A DNA stretch of 64,000 nt. Origin: JADHMP01 sp964386915 (GTDB taxonomy: Bacteria > Bacteroidota > Bacteroidia > Flavobacteriales > Flavobacteriaceae). The DNA lies in assembly GCA_964386915.1 (NCBI GenBank), contig CAYLUQ010000007.1:51707-115706 (forward strand). The letters are read 5' to 3'. Both the position numbers and the translations under genes were made by a program. The notes under the pieces were generated by a model. It was not told where the DNA came from. It saw nothing but the letters and a program-made list of their open reading frames with translations, and searched no databases. Every line of letters starts with the position of its first letter. Within the stretch, counting starts at the first letter, position 1. Below, piece by piece: positions 1 through 8,511 of the stretch.

Positions 1-198
1 ACAATAGGGAAAAAGATCAGGGAAGCTGAAATGGACAAGATTCCATATATGATCATTTTAGGAGAAAAAGAAGAAGCGAATCAAACGCTTTCCCTTAGAA
101 AACACCAAGAAGGTGATTTAGGTGTTTTTAAATTGGAAGCGTTAGTAGAATTGTTGCAAACCGAAATTGGAGCAAGTCTAAAACCATTTAAAGGATAA
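1..198 (+). CDS. thrS: Threonine--tRNA ligase, C-terminal end (partial)
   Basis: The open frame enters from the left edge and stops at 196-198, giving the last 65 residues. They contain IREAEMDKIPYMIILGEKE and a stretch with the alternating strand/helix pattern of the class II anticodon-binding domain, which ends ThrRS proteins and recognises the tRNA-Thr anticodon. The enzyme charges tRNA-Thr with threonine in the cytoplasm. The call is strengthened by context: thrS directly precedes infC, rpmI and rplT in many bacteria, and infC starts only 17 bases downstream. The catalytic core lies outside the window. Confidence 0.88.
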   Translation, partial: TIGKKIREAEMDKIPYMIILGEKEEANQTLSLRKHQEGDLGVFKLEALVELLQTEIGASLKPFKG

Positions 199-215
199 TT
201 TAAAACAGAGTAGTC

Positions 216-776
216 ATAGCAATACGCAGAAGAAGAACGAACAGACCCGGTAGGGTCATCAAACAAGATCCCCACAAAATCAATGAGAAAATTACAGCTC
301 ATGAGGTTCGGCTGGTAGGTGACAATGTAGAAGTTGGTGTTTATCCACTTACCAAAGCCCTTTCCATTGCGGATGATTTAGGGTTAGACTTGGTTGAAAT
401 ATCACCAAATGCGTCTCCTCCTGTTTGCAAAATTCTGGAATATAAAAAGTTTTTATACGAACAGAAAAAAAGAGAAAAAGTTCTCAAAGCCAAAACCACT
501 AAAGTTGTGGTGAAAGAAATTCGCTTTGGGCCCAACACAGATGAACACGATTATGAATTTAAAAAGAAACACGCCGAAAAATTTCTACTAGAGGGGGCCA
601 AATTAAAAGCCTTTGTCTTTTTTAAAGGGCGCTCTATTGTGTTTAAGGAAAAAGGACAAATATTGCTGCTTAGACTAGCCCAAGATTTGGAAGAAATTGG
701 TCGTGTGGAACAAATGCCAACCCTAGAAGGAAAAAAAATGATCATGTTCCTCTCACCAAAAAAAACAAAGAAATAA
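216..776 (+). CDS. infC: Translation initiation factor IF-3 (non-AUG start)
   Basis: IF-3 binds the 30S subunit, prevents premature 50S joining and rejects poor start codons. The first in-frame ATG (390) would remove about 58 residues including the conserved N-terminal domain. Reading upstream in frame gives an Arg-rich start (AIRRRRTNRPGRVIKQDP), then KINEKITAHEVRLVGDNVEVG and YPLTKALSIA, typical of IF-3. The frame is closed by a TAA at 201-203. I therefore place the start at ATA 216 (186 aa); ATA 222 is an alternative. The C-terminal domain (KEIRFGPNTDEHDYEFK, VFFKGRSIVF) is intact. Non-AUG starts in infC underlie autoregulation in other bacteria. Second gene of the thrS-infC-rpmI-rplT set. 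Confidence 0.9.
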   Translation: MAIRRRRTNRPGRVIKQDPHKINEKITAHEVRLVGDNVEVGVYPLTKALSIADDLGLDLVEISPNASPPVCKILEYKKFLYEQKKREKVLKAKTTKVVVKEIRFGPNTDEHDYEFKKKHAEKFLLEGAKLKAFVFFKGRSIVFKEKGQILLLRLAQDLEEIGRVEQMPTLEGKKMIMFLSPKKTKK

Positions 777-791
777 ATATACTCAGGACTC

Positions 792-989
792 ATGCCAAAA
801 ATGAAAACGAAATCCAGTGCTAAGAAAAGGTTTAAACTCACTGGCAGTGGAAAAATCAAGAGAAAACACGCTTTCAAAAGCCACATTCTCACTAAAAAAT
901 CGAAGAAAAGAAAATTGCGCCTAACACACTCCGGTTTGGTGCATGAAAGTGATGCCAAAAACATCAAAGAACAATTGCGTTTGCAATAA
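792..989 (+). CDS. rpmI: 50S ribosomal protein L35
   Basis: This 65-residue, very basic protein starts MPKMKTKSSAKKRFKLTG and contains KRKHAFKSHILTKKSKKRKLR, the classic L35 pattern at the usual family length. It is a structural protein of the large ribosomal subunit. It lies 15 bases after infC and 81 bases before rplT, so the three are very probably co-transcribed. The start is fixed by the conserved MPKMKT N-terminus. No Shine-Dalgarno sequence is evident, as is normal for the phylum. Confidence 0.97.
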   Translation: MPKMKTKSSAKKRFKLTGSGKIKRKHAFKSHILTKKSKKRKLRLTHSGLVHESDAKNIKEQLRLQ

Positions 990-1070
990 GGGAGTATAAG
1001 ATCAATTTAGTATTCACCAGAAGTCAGGCTTAAAGTGTTTTAATACCGCCTCCTTCAAAAAAACAACAAT

Positions 1071-1415
1071 ATGCCAAGATCAGTAAATTCAGTTGCCTCA
1101 AGAGCCCGAAGAAAGAAAATTTTAAAACAAGCCAAAGGTTATTTTGGTCGTAGAAAAAATGTATGGACAGTGGCTAAAAATGCCGTTGATAAAGCCATGC
1201 TTTATGCCTACAGAGACCGCAAAACCAAAAAACGAAACTTTAGAAGTTTGTGGATTATGCGTATCAATGCAGGCGCAAGATTGCATGGCATGTCCTACAG
1301 CCAATTTATGGGCAAGGTAAAAGCCAACGATATTGCACTTAATAGAAAAGTGCTGGCCGATTTGGCCATGAATCATCCGGAAGCCTTCAAGGCGGTGGTT
1401 GACCAAGTCAAATAA
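1071..1415 (+). CDS. rplT: 50S ribosomal protein L20
   Basis: The 114-residue product opens MPRSVNSVASRARRKKILKQAKGYFGRRKN, the highly conserved rRNA-binding arm of L20, and continues with the globular domain (RKVLADLAMNHPEAFKAVV). L20 is needed early in 50S assembly and in other bacteria represses its own operon by binding a leader in the mRNA. The 81-base gap before the gene could hold such an element, but I could not recognise a specific fold. Last gene of the operon; a strong terminator follows at once. Confidence 0.97.
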   Translation: MPRSVNSVASRARRKKILKQAKGYFGRRKNVWTVAKNAVDKAMLYAYRDRKTKKRNFRSLWIMRINAGARLHGMSYSQFMGKVKANDIALNRKVLADLAMNHPEAFKAVVDQVK

Positions 1416-1420
1416 ATTTG

Positions 1421-1448
1421 AAACCTACTTTCGAGTAGGTTTTTTTTT
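1421..1448 (+). terminator. Rho-independent terminator after rplT
   Basis: A 9-bp perfect stem (AAACCTACT / AGTAGGTTT) closed by a TTCG loop is followed by a run of T. It lies 5 bases after the rplT stop and ends the translation operon. The next gene begins only 3 bases after the T run. Confidence 0.9.
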
Positions 1449-1451
1449 GCT

Positions 1452-1811
1452 ATGAAAGAAAAGATTACACTCTACCACAATCCGAGGTGCCGAAAATCTA
1501 GAGAAGCTCTAGCCTATCTAGAAGAAAAGAATATTTCTCCTGAGATTATTCTCTATTTCAAAGAACCGTTTACTGAAAAGACCCTAAAGGCGTTGCTCAG
1601 CAAATTAGAGTTAGCGCCCAAAGCATTGGTTCGAACAGAAGAAACACTTTGGAAAACTACCTATAAAAATGAAACCTTAGACGATGGTGCCTTGCTAAAA
1701 ATATTGGTGACCCATCCAAACTTAATCCAAAGACCCATTGTAGCCACCGCTCAAAAGGCCGTTCTCGCAAGGCCTCTTGAAAATCTTATTTCTTTTTTAC
1801 AAAACCATTAA
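1452..1811 (+). CDS. ArsC/Spx-family thioredoxin-fold protein (arsenate reductase-like)
   Basis: The 119-residue protein has the ArsC signature ITLYHNPRCRKSREAL, with the active-site cysteine (about residue 13) followed by a conserved Arg two residues on, and the late RPIV motif of the ArsC fold. Family members reduce arsenate with glutathione or glutaredoxin or, as YffB/YfgD-like proteins, have unclear redox roles. There are no arsenic-resistance genes (arsR, arsB, acr3) nearby, so arsenate reduction is not supported by context. It is a single gene between a terminator and the receptor gene downstream. Confidence 0.85.
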   Translation: MKEKITLYHNPRCRKSREALAYLEEKNISPEIILYFKEPFTEKTLKALLSKLELAPKALVRTEETLWKTTYKNETLDDGALLKILVTHPNLIQRPIVATAQKAVLARPLENLISFLQNH

Positions 1812-1855
1812 ACCTTTTCTCTCCAAAACTATCAAAGGGGGAATTAAAATCGTTC

Positions 1856-4318
1856 ATGAAAAAATATATCATCATCTTTTTGTGCTTTGTTTTTCTAGTT
1901 GAAAATCTTCACGCACAAAGACCTCAAGGAGGACCAGGGAATTTTGCAAAAATCACACTTTCAGGAAAAGTAGTAGATGTAGAAACGCAAGAGCCTTTGG
2001 AATATACCTCAATAACGCTGGTAAGCAAGCGTTTTCCCGATCGCATACAGGGAGGCATCACCAATGCTAAAGGACAATTTAACATAGAAATTATGCCGGG
2101 TCAATATACCATTACCATAGAATATATTGGCTTTAAGAAAATAACTCTAGAAGATCAAACCCTTAGAGAAAATAAAGATTTGGGCACTATCGAGCTAGAC
2201 ATTAACGCTGAGGACTTAGACGAAGTGGAACTTGTAGGAGAACGTACGGAGGTAGAAATTCGTCTCGATAAAAGAATCTATAATGTGGGGAAAGATATCA
2301 CGGTTCGTGGTGGTTCTGTGGCCGATGTGTTAGATAATGTTCCCTCCGTGTCTGTGGATGTTGAAGGAAATATTGCCCTTCGTGGCAACGAGAATGTTCG
2401 GATTTTAATCAATGGAAAACCTTCCGGTTTGGTGGGCCTTTCCGGACCCCAAGGATTGCGTTCATTACCAGCTGAATCGATCGAAAAAGTGGAAGTGATC
2501 ACGTCTCCTTCGGCTCGCTATGAAGCCTCCGGTACGGCAGGAATACTCAATATTATTCTTAAAAAAGAAGAGCTAGAGGGCTTTAATGGTTCCTTCATTG
2601 CCAATGGTGGATTGCCAACAACCTATGGTGGAAATGCCACCTTAAATTACAGAACAAAAAAGCTTAATATTTTTAGTACCACATCACTACGCAATTCAGA
2701 ATCTAGAGGGGGTGGAATTTTTGAGAGTGAAAACTTTGATCCAGTCCGTTTTGTGAATGAAGATAGAGAGTATCAACGTTTCCGAAAAAGTGTATTTTTT
2801 AATCTAGGTACTGAATATTTTTTCGATGATCAAACCTCATTAACAGTTAGCGGTTTCCTTCGAAAAAGCAACAATGAAAGTAACAATACCACTGAAATTG
2901 AAAACCTTAATGCATCAGGTCTTGTTATTGACCTATTTGGTCGTTATCAATTTGAAGAAGAAGTAGACAATTCGAGACAATTTACGGCCAACTTTAGCAA
3001 AAAATTTGACGACAAAGGCCACGAACTCATCATCGAATTTCAAACGGAAGTCAGTGGTGAGGATGAAAGTGATCTTGCTGAAAACACAAGAACTTTTAAC
3101 CAAGAATCTGAAACCCTAGAAGATCAGAAAAGAACCCTCCTACAAATGGATTATGTATGGCCGGTCAATGATAATACCCAGTTTGAATTGGGCTATCGAG
3201 GGAATTTTAGCTTTCAAGAAACAGACTATAACGTGTTTGACCTATTGCAGAGTGGCAGAACAACAAATACCGAATTGACAAACTTTTTAGGGTTCACCCA
3301 AAACGTGAATGCAGCCTACACGCAGTTTGGTCAAAAAATCGATAAGTTTTCTTATCTCATGGGGCTTCGAATGGAAAAAACCCATATCGAAATTGACCAA
3401 AAAACAACCAATATTTATAAAGAAAAAGATTATACCGATTGGTTTCCAACCCTTAACTTTTCCTTTGAGTTTAGCGAAAAAGAAAACGTTACTTTAGGTT
3501 ATAGCCGACGAATTAGTCGTCCGCGATCATGGTCTTTAAACCCCTTCCGTTCTTTAACTAGTTTGACCTTTTTTAGAGAAGGAAACCCCGATTTGGATCC
3601 TTCCTATTCAAACCTTTATGACTTTGGATACCTCAAAAGATGGGATAAATTCACTTTTAACGGATCCATTTATTATCAAAAAGCAACCCAAGTGATGGAA
3701 CGTATTACTGAAGCTACGGGAGAGTTGGTGGTTGTGAGTGAAAATCCTCTTGTAGAGCTTCCTCAATATCGTTCAACCTCTGTCAACTTATCCGAAAATG
3801 TACGTACTGGAACTGAATTCACGCTAACCTACACACCCAAACGCCGTGTTAGAGTGAGTGGAAACTTTAATATTTTTAACTCCCAAACCATTGGTTCCTA
3901 CAAAGGCGTGAGTTTAGATAGAGAAATTGTTAGTTGGTTTGCTCGATTAAACAGTAGTTTTCCAATTCCTTTTGGAATTAACACCCAATTCAACGGGTTT
4001 TATTTTGGCCCAAGGGCTAATGCGCAAACCGAATCTAAAGGGATTGTTACATTCTCTGGTGCGCTCAATAAACCATTACTCGATGATAAAGCCACACTTT
4101 CGTTCAGAGTGAGTGATATTTTCAACACTTCTAGAAGAAAAAGCACAACTGAAACCGCTGACTTTAGAAATTACACCGAATTTCAATGGAGACAGCCCTC
4201 CTATATTTTTACGTTTACCTATAGAATTAATGAAAGAAAAGCCCAACGAAGCCGTAGACGTTCACAACGATCTGGTGACTTTGATGGTGGTGGAGAAGAG
4301 GACGGTTTTGGATTCTAA
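1856..4318 (+). CDS. TonB-dependent receptor-like outer-membrane beta-barrel protein
   Basis: The 820-residue protein begins with a signal peptide (about residues 1-20, cut after LHA). Residues about 32-120 look like a carboxypeptidase-regulatory-like beta-sandwich (ITLSGKVVDVETQEPLEYTS, NAKGQFNIEI). A plug domain follows (VADVLDNVPSVSVDVEGNIALRG, ILINGKPSGL), then a long barrel rich in alternating aromatic strands. The final residue is Phe, as in many outer-membrane barrels. The architecture fits the 'outer membrane beta-barrel family' common in Bacteroidota, probably energised by TonB. The substrate cannot be read from sequence: there is no SusD partner next to it. The C-terminal tail is Arg/Gly/Asp/Glu-rich. 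Confidence 0.9.
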   Translation: MKKYIIIFLCFVFLVENLHAQRPQGGPGNFAKITLSGKVVDVETQEPLEYTSITLVSKRFPDRIQGGITNAKGQFNIEIMPGQYTITIEYIGFKKITLEDQTLRENKDLGTIELDINAEDLDEVELVGERTEVEIRLDKRIYNVGKDITVRGGSVADVLDNVPSVSVDVEGNIALRGNENVRILINGKPSGLVGLSGPQGLRSLPAESIEKVEVITSPSARYEASGTAGILNIILKKEELEGFNGSFIANGGLPTTYGGNATLNYRTKKLNIFSTTSLRNSESRGGGIFESENFDPVRFVNEDREYQRFRKSVFFNLGTEYFFDDQTSLTVSGFLRKSNNESNNTTEIENLNASGLVIDLFGRYQFEEEVDNSRQFTANFSKKFDDKGHELIIEFQTEVSGEDESDLAENTRTFNQESETLEDQKRTLLQMDYVWPVNDNTQFELGYRGNFSFQETDYNVFDLLQSGRTTNTELTNFLGFTQNVNAAYTQFGQKIDKFSYLMGLRMEKTHIEIDQKTTNIYKEKDYTDWFPTLNFSFEFSEKENVTLGYSRRISRPRSWSLNPFRSLTSLTFFREGNPDLDPSYSNLYDFGYLKRWDKFTFNGSIYYQKATQVMERITEATGELVVVSENPLVELPQYRSTSVNLSENVRTGTEFTLTYTPKRRVRVSGNFNIFNSQTIGSYKGVSLDREIVSWFARLNSSFPIPFGINTQFNGFYFGPRANAQTESKGIVTFSGALNKPLLDDKATLSFRVSDIFNTSRRKSTTETADFRNYTEFQWRQPSYIFTFTYRINERKAQRSRRRSQRSGDFDGGGEEDGFGF

Positions 4319-4336
4319 AACAATTTGACGGAAATT

Positions 4337-4369
4337 AAAAAGGGCACCTAAATGGTGCCCTTTTTTTTT
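4337..4369 (+). terminator. Terminator after the TonB-type receptor gene
   Basis: A stem of AAAAAGGGCACC pairing with GGTGCCCTTTTT around a 5-base loop is followed by more T residues. The leading A run means it can also work for the small minus-strand gene ending at 4375, so it is probably bidirectional. Confidence 0.9.
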
Positions 4370-4374
4370 ATGCT

Positions 4375-4542
4375 TTACTTCCCTGAAGAATCTTCTGTCT
4401 TTTTGGTTTTAAAGCGTTCCATTAAACTGCCAAACAACCAATAGGGAATGACAAAAGTGATTAAAAAAATCATGAGCCAAAACCCAATGGTGAGTATACT
4501 CAAAAAGGCTAAAAATCCTAAATATTGGTCAAATTCAAACAT
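4375..4542 (-). CDS. Small membrane protein of unknown function
   Basis: I do not recognise this gene. From the ATG at 4542 it encodes 55 residues: a short N-terminus (MFEFDQYLGF), one or two hydrophobic helices with Trp (SILTIGFWLMIFLITFVIPYWLFG) and a charged tail rich in Lys, Glu and Ser. The frame is open for 25 codons further upstream, but that extension is Phe/Ile/Cys-rich without usual composition, so I prefer the internal ATG. It faces the receptor gene and lies divergent to fumC. It could be an inner-membrane peptide; coding status is probable, not certain. Confidence 0.5.
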   Translation of the reverse strand: MFEFDQYLGFLAFLSILTIGFWLMIFLITFVIPYWLFGSLMERFKTKKTEDSSGK

Positions 4543-4679
4543 AGTATCAAATTCTGGTTCAAAAATACAAAAAATATAAAAAGGAAAACAGGGAGCTTCT
4601 CTAAAAATTGTAAACAAAAAATAAGTTTCTTAACTCCAGTTTCTCTGCAAACCTCTTATTTTTAAAAAAATTTTTAACC

Positions 4680-6077
4680 ATGGAATTTCGTATTGAAAAA
4701 GACACACTTGGAGAAGTAAAAGTGCCCAAGGGGGTCTATTGGGGTGCCCAAACAGAACGCTCAAGAAACAACTTCAAAATTGGCCCGGCTGCCAGCATGC
4801 CTATAGAAATCATTGAAGGCTTTGCCTATCTAAAAAAAGCAGCGGCTTATGCTAATTGTGAATTAGGGGTTCTCTCTCAAGAAAAAAGAGATGCGATTGC
4901 CGCTGTTTGTGATGAAATTTTAGCTGGAGAACACCAAGACCAATTTCCATTGGTGATTTGGCAAACCGGATCGGGTACCCAAAGCAATATGAATGTGAAT
5001 GAAGTTATTGCCAACCGAGCACACGTTTTGGCTGGAAAAAACCTTGGAGAGGGAGAAAAAACTTTAGCCCCCAATGATGATGTTAACAAGTCTCAGTCCT
5101 CCAACGATACCTTTCCTACCGGAATGCATATTGCCGTTTACCTTAAACTTGTGCAACATACCCTTCCCAAAATCAAAGTTTTAAAAGAAGCCCTCGCTGA
5201 AAAATCAAAAGCCTTCGAAAAAGTAGTTAAAATTGGAAGAACCCACTTGATGGACGCCACTCCCCTCACCCTTGGTCAAGAGTTTTCGGGCTATGTATCA
5301 CAATTAGAGCATGGTCTAAAGGCGCTAGAAAACACCCTAGCTCATCTTTCTGAATTAGCCTTAGGTGGAACCGCTGTAGGAACCGGAATTAACACACCAA
5401 AAAACTACGCCACCACTGTGGCACAATATATTGCACAATTTACAGGGCAGCCCTTCATAACGGCAAAAAACAAGTTTGAGGCCCTTGCTGCTCATGATGC
5501 TATTGTAGAAACTCATGGGGCACTCAAGCAGTTGGCGGTTAGTTTAAATAAAATTGCGAATGACATTCGCCTTTTAGCTTCAGGACCTCGTTCAGGTATT
5601 GGAGAAATAATACTTCCGGCTAACGAACCCGGAAGTTCTATCATGCCAGGCAAAGTAAATCCTACTCAATGTGAAGCCCTCACCATGGTCTGTGCCCAAG
5701 TGATGGGCAATGATGTAGCCATAACCATTGGAGGCACACAAGGTCATTTTGAATTGAATGTATTCAAACCACTTTTGGCAGCCAATTGTCTTTCTTCTGC
5801 ACAACTACTTGGAGATGCCGCCGAAAGCTTCACCAAACATTGTGTGGTTGGCATTGAAGCCAATCATGCTAAAATTGAAGAATTACTTTCTAACTCGCTC
5901 ATGCTTGTAACAGCCCTAAACACTAAAATTGGCTATTATAAAGCAGCCGAAATTGCCAATAAAGCACACCAAGAGGGCACCACCCTGAAAGCAGCGAGTT
6001 TAGCATTGGGTTATTTGACAGAAGCAGAGTTTGATGCTTGGGTAAAACCCGAAGATATGATTGGAAATGCAGAATGA
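4680..6077 (+). CDS. fumC: Class II fumarate hydratase
   Basis: The enzyme interconverts fumarate and L-malate in the TCA cycle. The 465-residue length is standard. Visible motifs are the N-terminal EKDTLGEVKVPKGVYWGAQTERS, QTGSGTQSNMNVNEV for substrate binding, GRTHLMDATPLTLGQE with the catalytic His, and the superfamily signature GSSIMPGKVNPTQCE with the catalytic Ser loop. GSSIMPGKVNP plus SGTQSNMN distinguishes it from aspartase and argininosuccinate lyase with good confidence. The next gene starts inside its 3' end (11-base overlap from ATG 6067), suggesting co-transcription. Confidence 0.96.
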   Translation: MEFRIEKDTLGEVKVPKGVYWGAQTERSRNNFKIGPAASMPIEIIEGFAYLKKAAAYANCELGVLSQEKRDAIAAVCDEILAGEHQDQFPLVIWQTGSGTQSNMNVNEVIANRAHVLAGKNLGEGEKTLAPNDDVNKSQSSNDTFPTGMHIAVYLKLVQHTLPKIKVLKEALAEKSKAFEKVVKIGRTHLMDATPLTLGQEFSGYVSQLEHGLKALENTLAHLSELALGGTAVGTGINTPKNYATTVAQYIAQFTGQPFITAKNKFEALAAHDAIVETHGALKQLAVSLNKIANDIRLLASGPRSGIGEIILPANEPGSSIMPGKVNPTQCEALTMVCAQVMGNDVAITIGGTQGHFELNVFKPLLAANCLSSAQLLGDAAESFTKHCVVGIEANHAKIEELLSNSLMLVTALNTKIGYYKAAEIANKAHQEGTTLKAASLALGYLTEAEFDAWVKPEDMIGNAE

Positions 6078-6537
6078 CCTTAACATTATTCCCTTTGACC
6101 CCTCTTGCCATGCAACCCCTTTTAGAGTTTTAAATGAAGCGTGGCTGACACACTATTTTCAAATTGAAGACTATGACCGTGAGGTCTTAGGAAATCCTCA
6201 ACAGAAAATTATTGAGCCCGGGGGCTATATTTTTATGATGACCCTAAACCAAGAGGTTATGGGCACCTTTGCTTTTTTGAAGGAGGATGAAGGTGTTTAT
6301 GAATTTAATAAAATGGCCATTCGAGAAGATTTGCGTGGAATGGGCTATGGCACACAATTGCTCCAATTTGCACTCCGCTTTGCCGATCAACACCATTGGA
6401 AAAAACTCTTCCTTTTTTCAAATCGAAAACTGGAAAACTCAATTTATCTCTATCGGAAATTTGGCTTTGAAGAAGTTTCCCTAGGGAAAGCTCCCTATTC
6501 TAGGGGAAATATTAAAATGGAACTTCTATTGCACTAA
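6067..6537 (+). CDS. GNAT-family N-acetyltransferase
   Basis: The 156-residue protein has the acetyl-CoA-binding core of GNAT enzymes: MAIREDLRGMGYGTQLLQFAL matches the R/Q-x-x-G-x-G/A loop, followed by the helix/strand HWKKLFLFSNRKLENSIYLYRKFGFEEV. The substrate is unknown. The frame also has a TTG at 6061, but the ATG at 6067 is more likely; both overlap the end of fumC. It ends 7 bases before the convergent ettA. It is probably translated from the fumC transcript. Confidence 0.85.
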   Translation: MQNDLNIIPFDPSCHATPFRVLNEAWLTHYFQIEDYDREVLGNPQQKIIEPGGYIFMMTLNQEVMGTFAFLKEDEGVYEFNKMAIREDLRGMGYGTQLLQFALRFADQHHWKKLFLFSNRKLENSIYLYRKFGFEEVSLGKAPYSRGNIKMELLLH

Positions 6538-6544
6538 AGGCTTT

Positions 6545-8239
6545 TTAATCTCTTGAAATTTTCTTGTATTTGATACGTTCCGGTATAATATCTTTCCCCA
6601 AACGTTTTCTTTTATTCTCTTCATAATCCGTAAAAGAACCCTCAAAAAAATAGACCTCAGAATTACCTTCAAAGGCCAAAATATGAGTGCAAATACGGTC
6701 TAGGAACCAACGGTCGTGGGAAATGACAACTGCACAGCCAGCAAAATTTTCTAGGCCTTCCTCTAAAGCACGCAGGGTGTTTACATCTAAATCATTGGTG
6801 GGTTCATCTAACAACAACACATTTCCTTCTTCCTTTAGGGTCATGGCCAGATGCAAACGATTTCGTTCACCCCCAGATAGAGTAGCCACCTTTTTATTCT
6901 GCTCGCTACCACTAAAATTAAACCGACTTAAAAAGGCTCTTGAATTGATTTGTCTACCTCCCAATACGATTAATTCTTGTTCATTGCTAAAATTTTGCCA
7001 AATTGTTTTTTCGGGATCTATATTACTGTGTGACTGGTCTACATAGGCAAGCTTAACCGTATCACCAACAGCAAAACTTCCACCATCAGGAGATTCTTGC
7101 CCCATTATCATTTTAAAAATGGTTGATTTTCCAGCTCCGTTGGGTCCAATTACACCCACTATACCGGCTTGTGGAAGGGTAAAATTTAGCGCTTCATAAA
7201 GCAATTTATCACCAAAAGCTTTAGACACTTTTTGAGCCTCTATAACCTGTGTACCCAATCGAGGTCCGTTGGGTATAAAGATTTCCAATTTTTCGTCTAC
7301 TTGTTTTTGATCTTGGCTCATGAGCTTGTCATAGTTTGCCAGTCTTGCCTTTTGTTTGGTCTGTCGCCCTTTTGGAGCCATTCGCACCCATTCCAATTCC
7401 CGTTCTAAGGTTTTTTGCCGTTTAGAAGATTGCTTTTGTTCTTGGGCTAAACGCTTGGATTTTTGATCCAACCAAGAGGAATAATTGCCTTTCCAGGGAA
7501 TCCCTTCTCCCCTATCCAATTCTAAAATCCAGCCAGCAACATTATCTAGAAAATAACGATCGTGGGTAACAGCAATAACCGTTCCCTGGTATTGAGCCAA
7601 GTGGTGTTCCAACCAATGAACAGACTCTGCATCTAAATGGTTAGTAGGCTCATCCAGTAAAAGAACATCGGGTTTTTGCAAAAGCAATCTACAGAGCGCA
7701 ACTCTTCTGCGTTCTCCTCCAGAAAGCACCTCAATTTTTTGGTCTCCGGGCGGGGTTCGTAGGGCATCCATGGCAATCTCGAGCTGGGTGTCTAATTCCC
7801 ATGCATTGGCAGCGTCAATTTCATCTTGTAGTTTTGCTTGTCGGTCCATGAGTTGCTGCATCTTATCGGCATTCTCATACACTTCTGGCAGTCCAAATTG
7901 GTCATTAATTTGGTTGTATTCCTCTAAAATGGCTACTGTTTGCGCAACCCCTTCTTTAACTACATCCAATACCGTTTTGGCATTGTCAAGCTGTGGCTCT
8001 TGTTCTAAATAGCCCACCTTATAATCGCTAGAAAAGACTACATCGCCTTGGTAGTTTTTGTCTAAACCAGCAATAATTTTTAAAAGTGTTGATTTTCCAG
8101 AGCCATTAAGCCCGAGTATTCCAATTTTTGCACCGTAAAAAAAACTTAAATAAATATTTTTTAAAATCGGTTGATTTGCTCCGGAGTAGGTTTTAGACAC
8201 TCCAGACATAGAAAAAATTACTTTTTTGTCGTCTGCCAT
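6545..8239 (-). CDS. ettA: Energy-dependent translational throttle protein EttA (ABC-F ATPase)
   Basis: The 564-residue ABC-F protein has two nucleotide-binding domains: Walker A GLNGSGKST and GPNGAGKST, signature LSGGERRRVAL and LSGGERNRLHL, Walker B followed by LLLDEPTNHLDAE and LLLDEPTNDLDVN. Between them is a charged linker (about residues 240-320) and an arm insertion in domain 1, as in EttA. EttA binds the ribosomal E site and gates the first elongation step according to the ATP/ADP ratio. Length and the RERIKYKKISRD-like C-terminus fit EttA rather than Uup or antibiotic-resistance ABC-F proteins. The small membrane gene lies 3 bases upstream, probably in one transcript. Confidence 0.93.
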   Translation of the reverse strand: MADDKKVIFSMSGVSKTYSGANQPILKNIYLSFFYGAKIGILGLNGSGKSTLLKIIAGLDKNYQGDVVFSSDYKVGYLEQEPQLDNAKTVLDVVKEGVAQTVAILEEYNQINDQFGLPEVYENADKMQQLMDRQAKLQDEIDAANAWELDTQLEIAMDALRTPPGDQKIEVLSGGERRRVALCRLLLQKPDVLLLDEPTNHLDAESVHWLEHHLAQYQGTVIAVTHDRYFLDNVAGWILELDRGEGIPWKGNYSSWLDQKSKRLAQEQKQSSKRQKTLERELEWVRMAPKGRQTKQKARLANYDKLMSQDQKQVDEKLEIFIPNGPRLGTQVIEAQKVSKAFGDKLLYEALNFTLPQAGIVGVIGPNGAGKSTIFKMIMGQESPDGGSFAVGDTVKLAYVDQSHSNIDPEKTIWQNFSNEQELIVLGGRQINSRAFLSRFNFSGSEQNKKVATLSGGERNRLHLAMTLKEEGNVLLLDEPTNDLDVNTLRALEEGLENFAGCAVVISHDRWFLDRICTHILAFEGNSEVYFFEGSFTDYEENKRKRLGKDIIPERIKYKKISRD

Positions 8240-8242
8240 AAT

Positions 8243-8422
8243 TTAAAGTCTTCCTCTTAGCGCATTAAAGGCCCAAGCCAAAATAAAAAATCCCAAGCCC
8301 ACCACTAGCAAAATGTAGTTCCATTCTTTAAACCGAAAAAAACCAAAATAAAGCATCGCTAGACCAATGAAAAAGAGAAGTAATACACTAAATCCTAATA
8401 TTTTATTTTTGTTCAACCCCAT
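8243..8422 (-). CDS. Small two-helix membrane protein (resembles flavobacterial CAL67264-type family)
   Basis: From ATG 8422 the product has 59 residues starting MGLNKNKILGF, with two hydrophobic helices (SVLLLFFIGLAMLYFGFF and YILLVVGLGFFILAWAF) separated by a short RFKEW loop and ending NALRGRL. This matches my recollection of a small flavobacterial membrane family labelled CAL67264, for which no function is established. An ATG directly before (8425) and a further upstream frame exist. It abuts ettA by 3 bases, hinting that it is expressed with it. Confidence 0.65.
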   Translation of the reverse strand: MGLNKNKILGFSVLLLFFIGLAMLYFGFFRFKEWNYILLVVGLGFFILAWAFNALRGRL

Positions 8423-8511
8423 CATTTCACATATCAAAGTAGACAAATATCTAATATTTATTTTAATCTACCCGTGGAGAAATAAGTACTTTAGCATTTC
8501 AAACGTTTCTG

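Noticed and set aside
990..1070. L20 autoregulatory leader in the rpmI-rplT gap
   Set aside because: No fold resembling a known L20 leader could be made by eye, so I did not annotate it.
1452..1811. Arsenic resistance locus
   Set aside because: The ArsC-like protein stands alone with no arsR, transporter or methyltransferase gene nearby.
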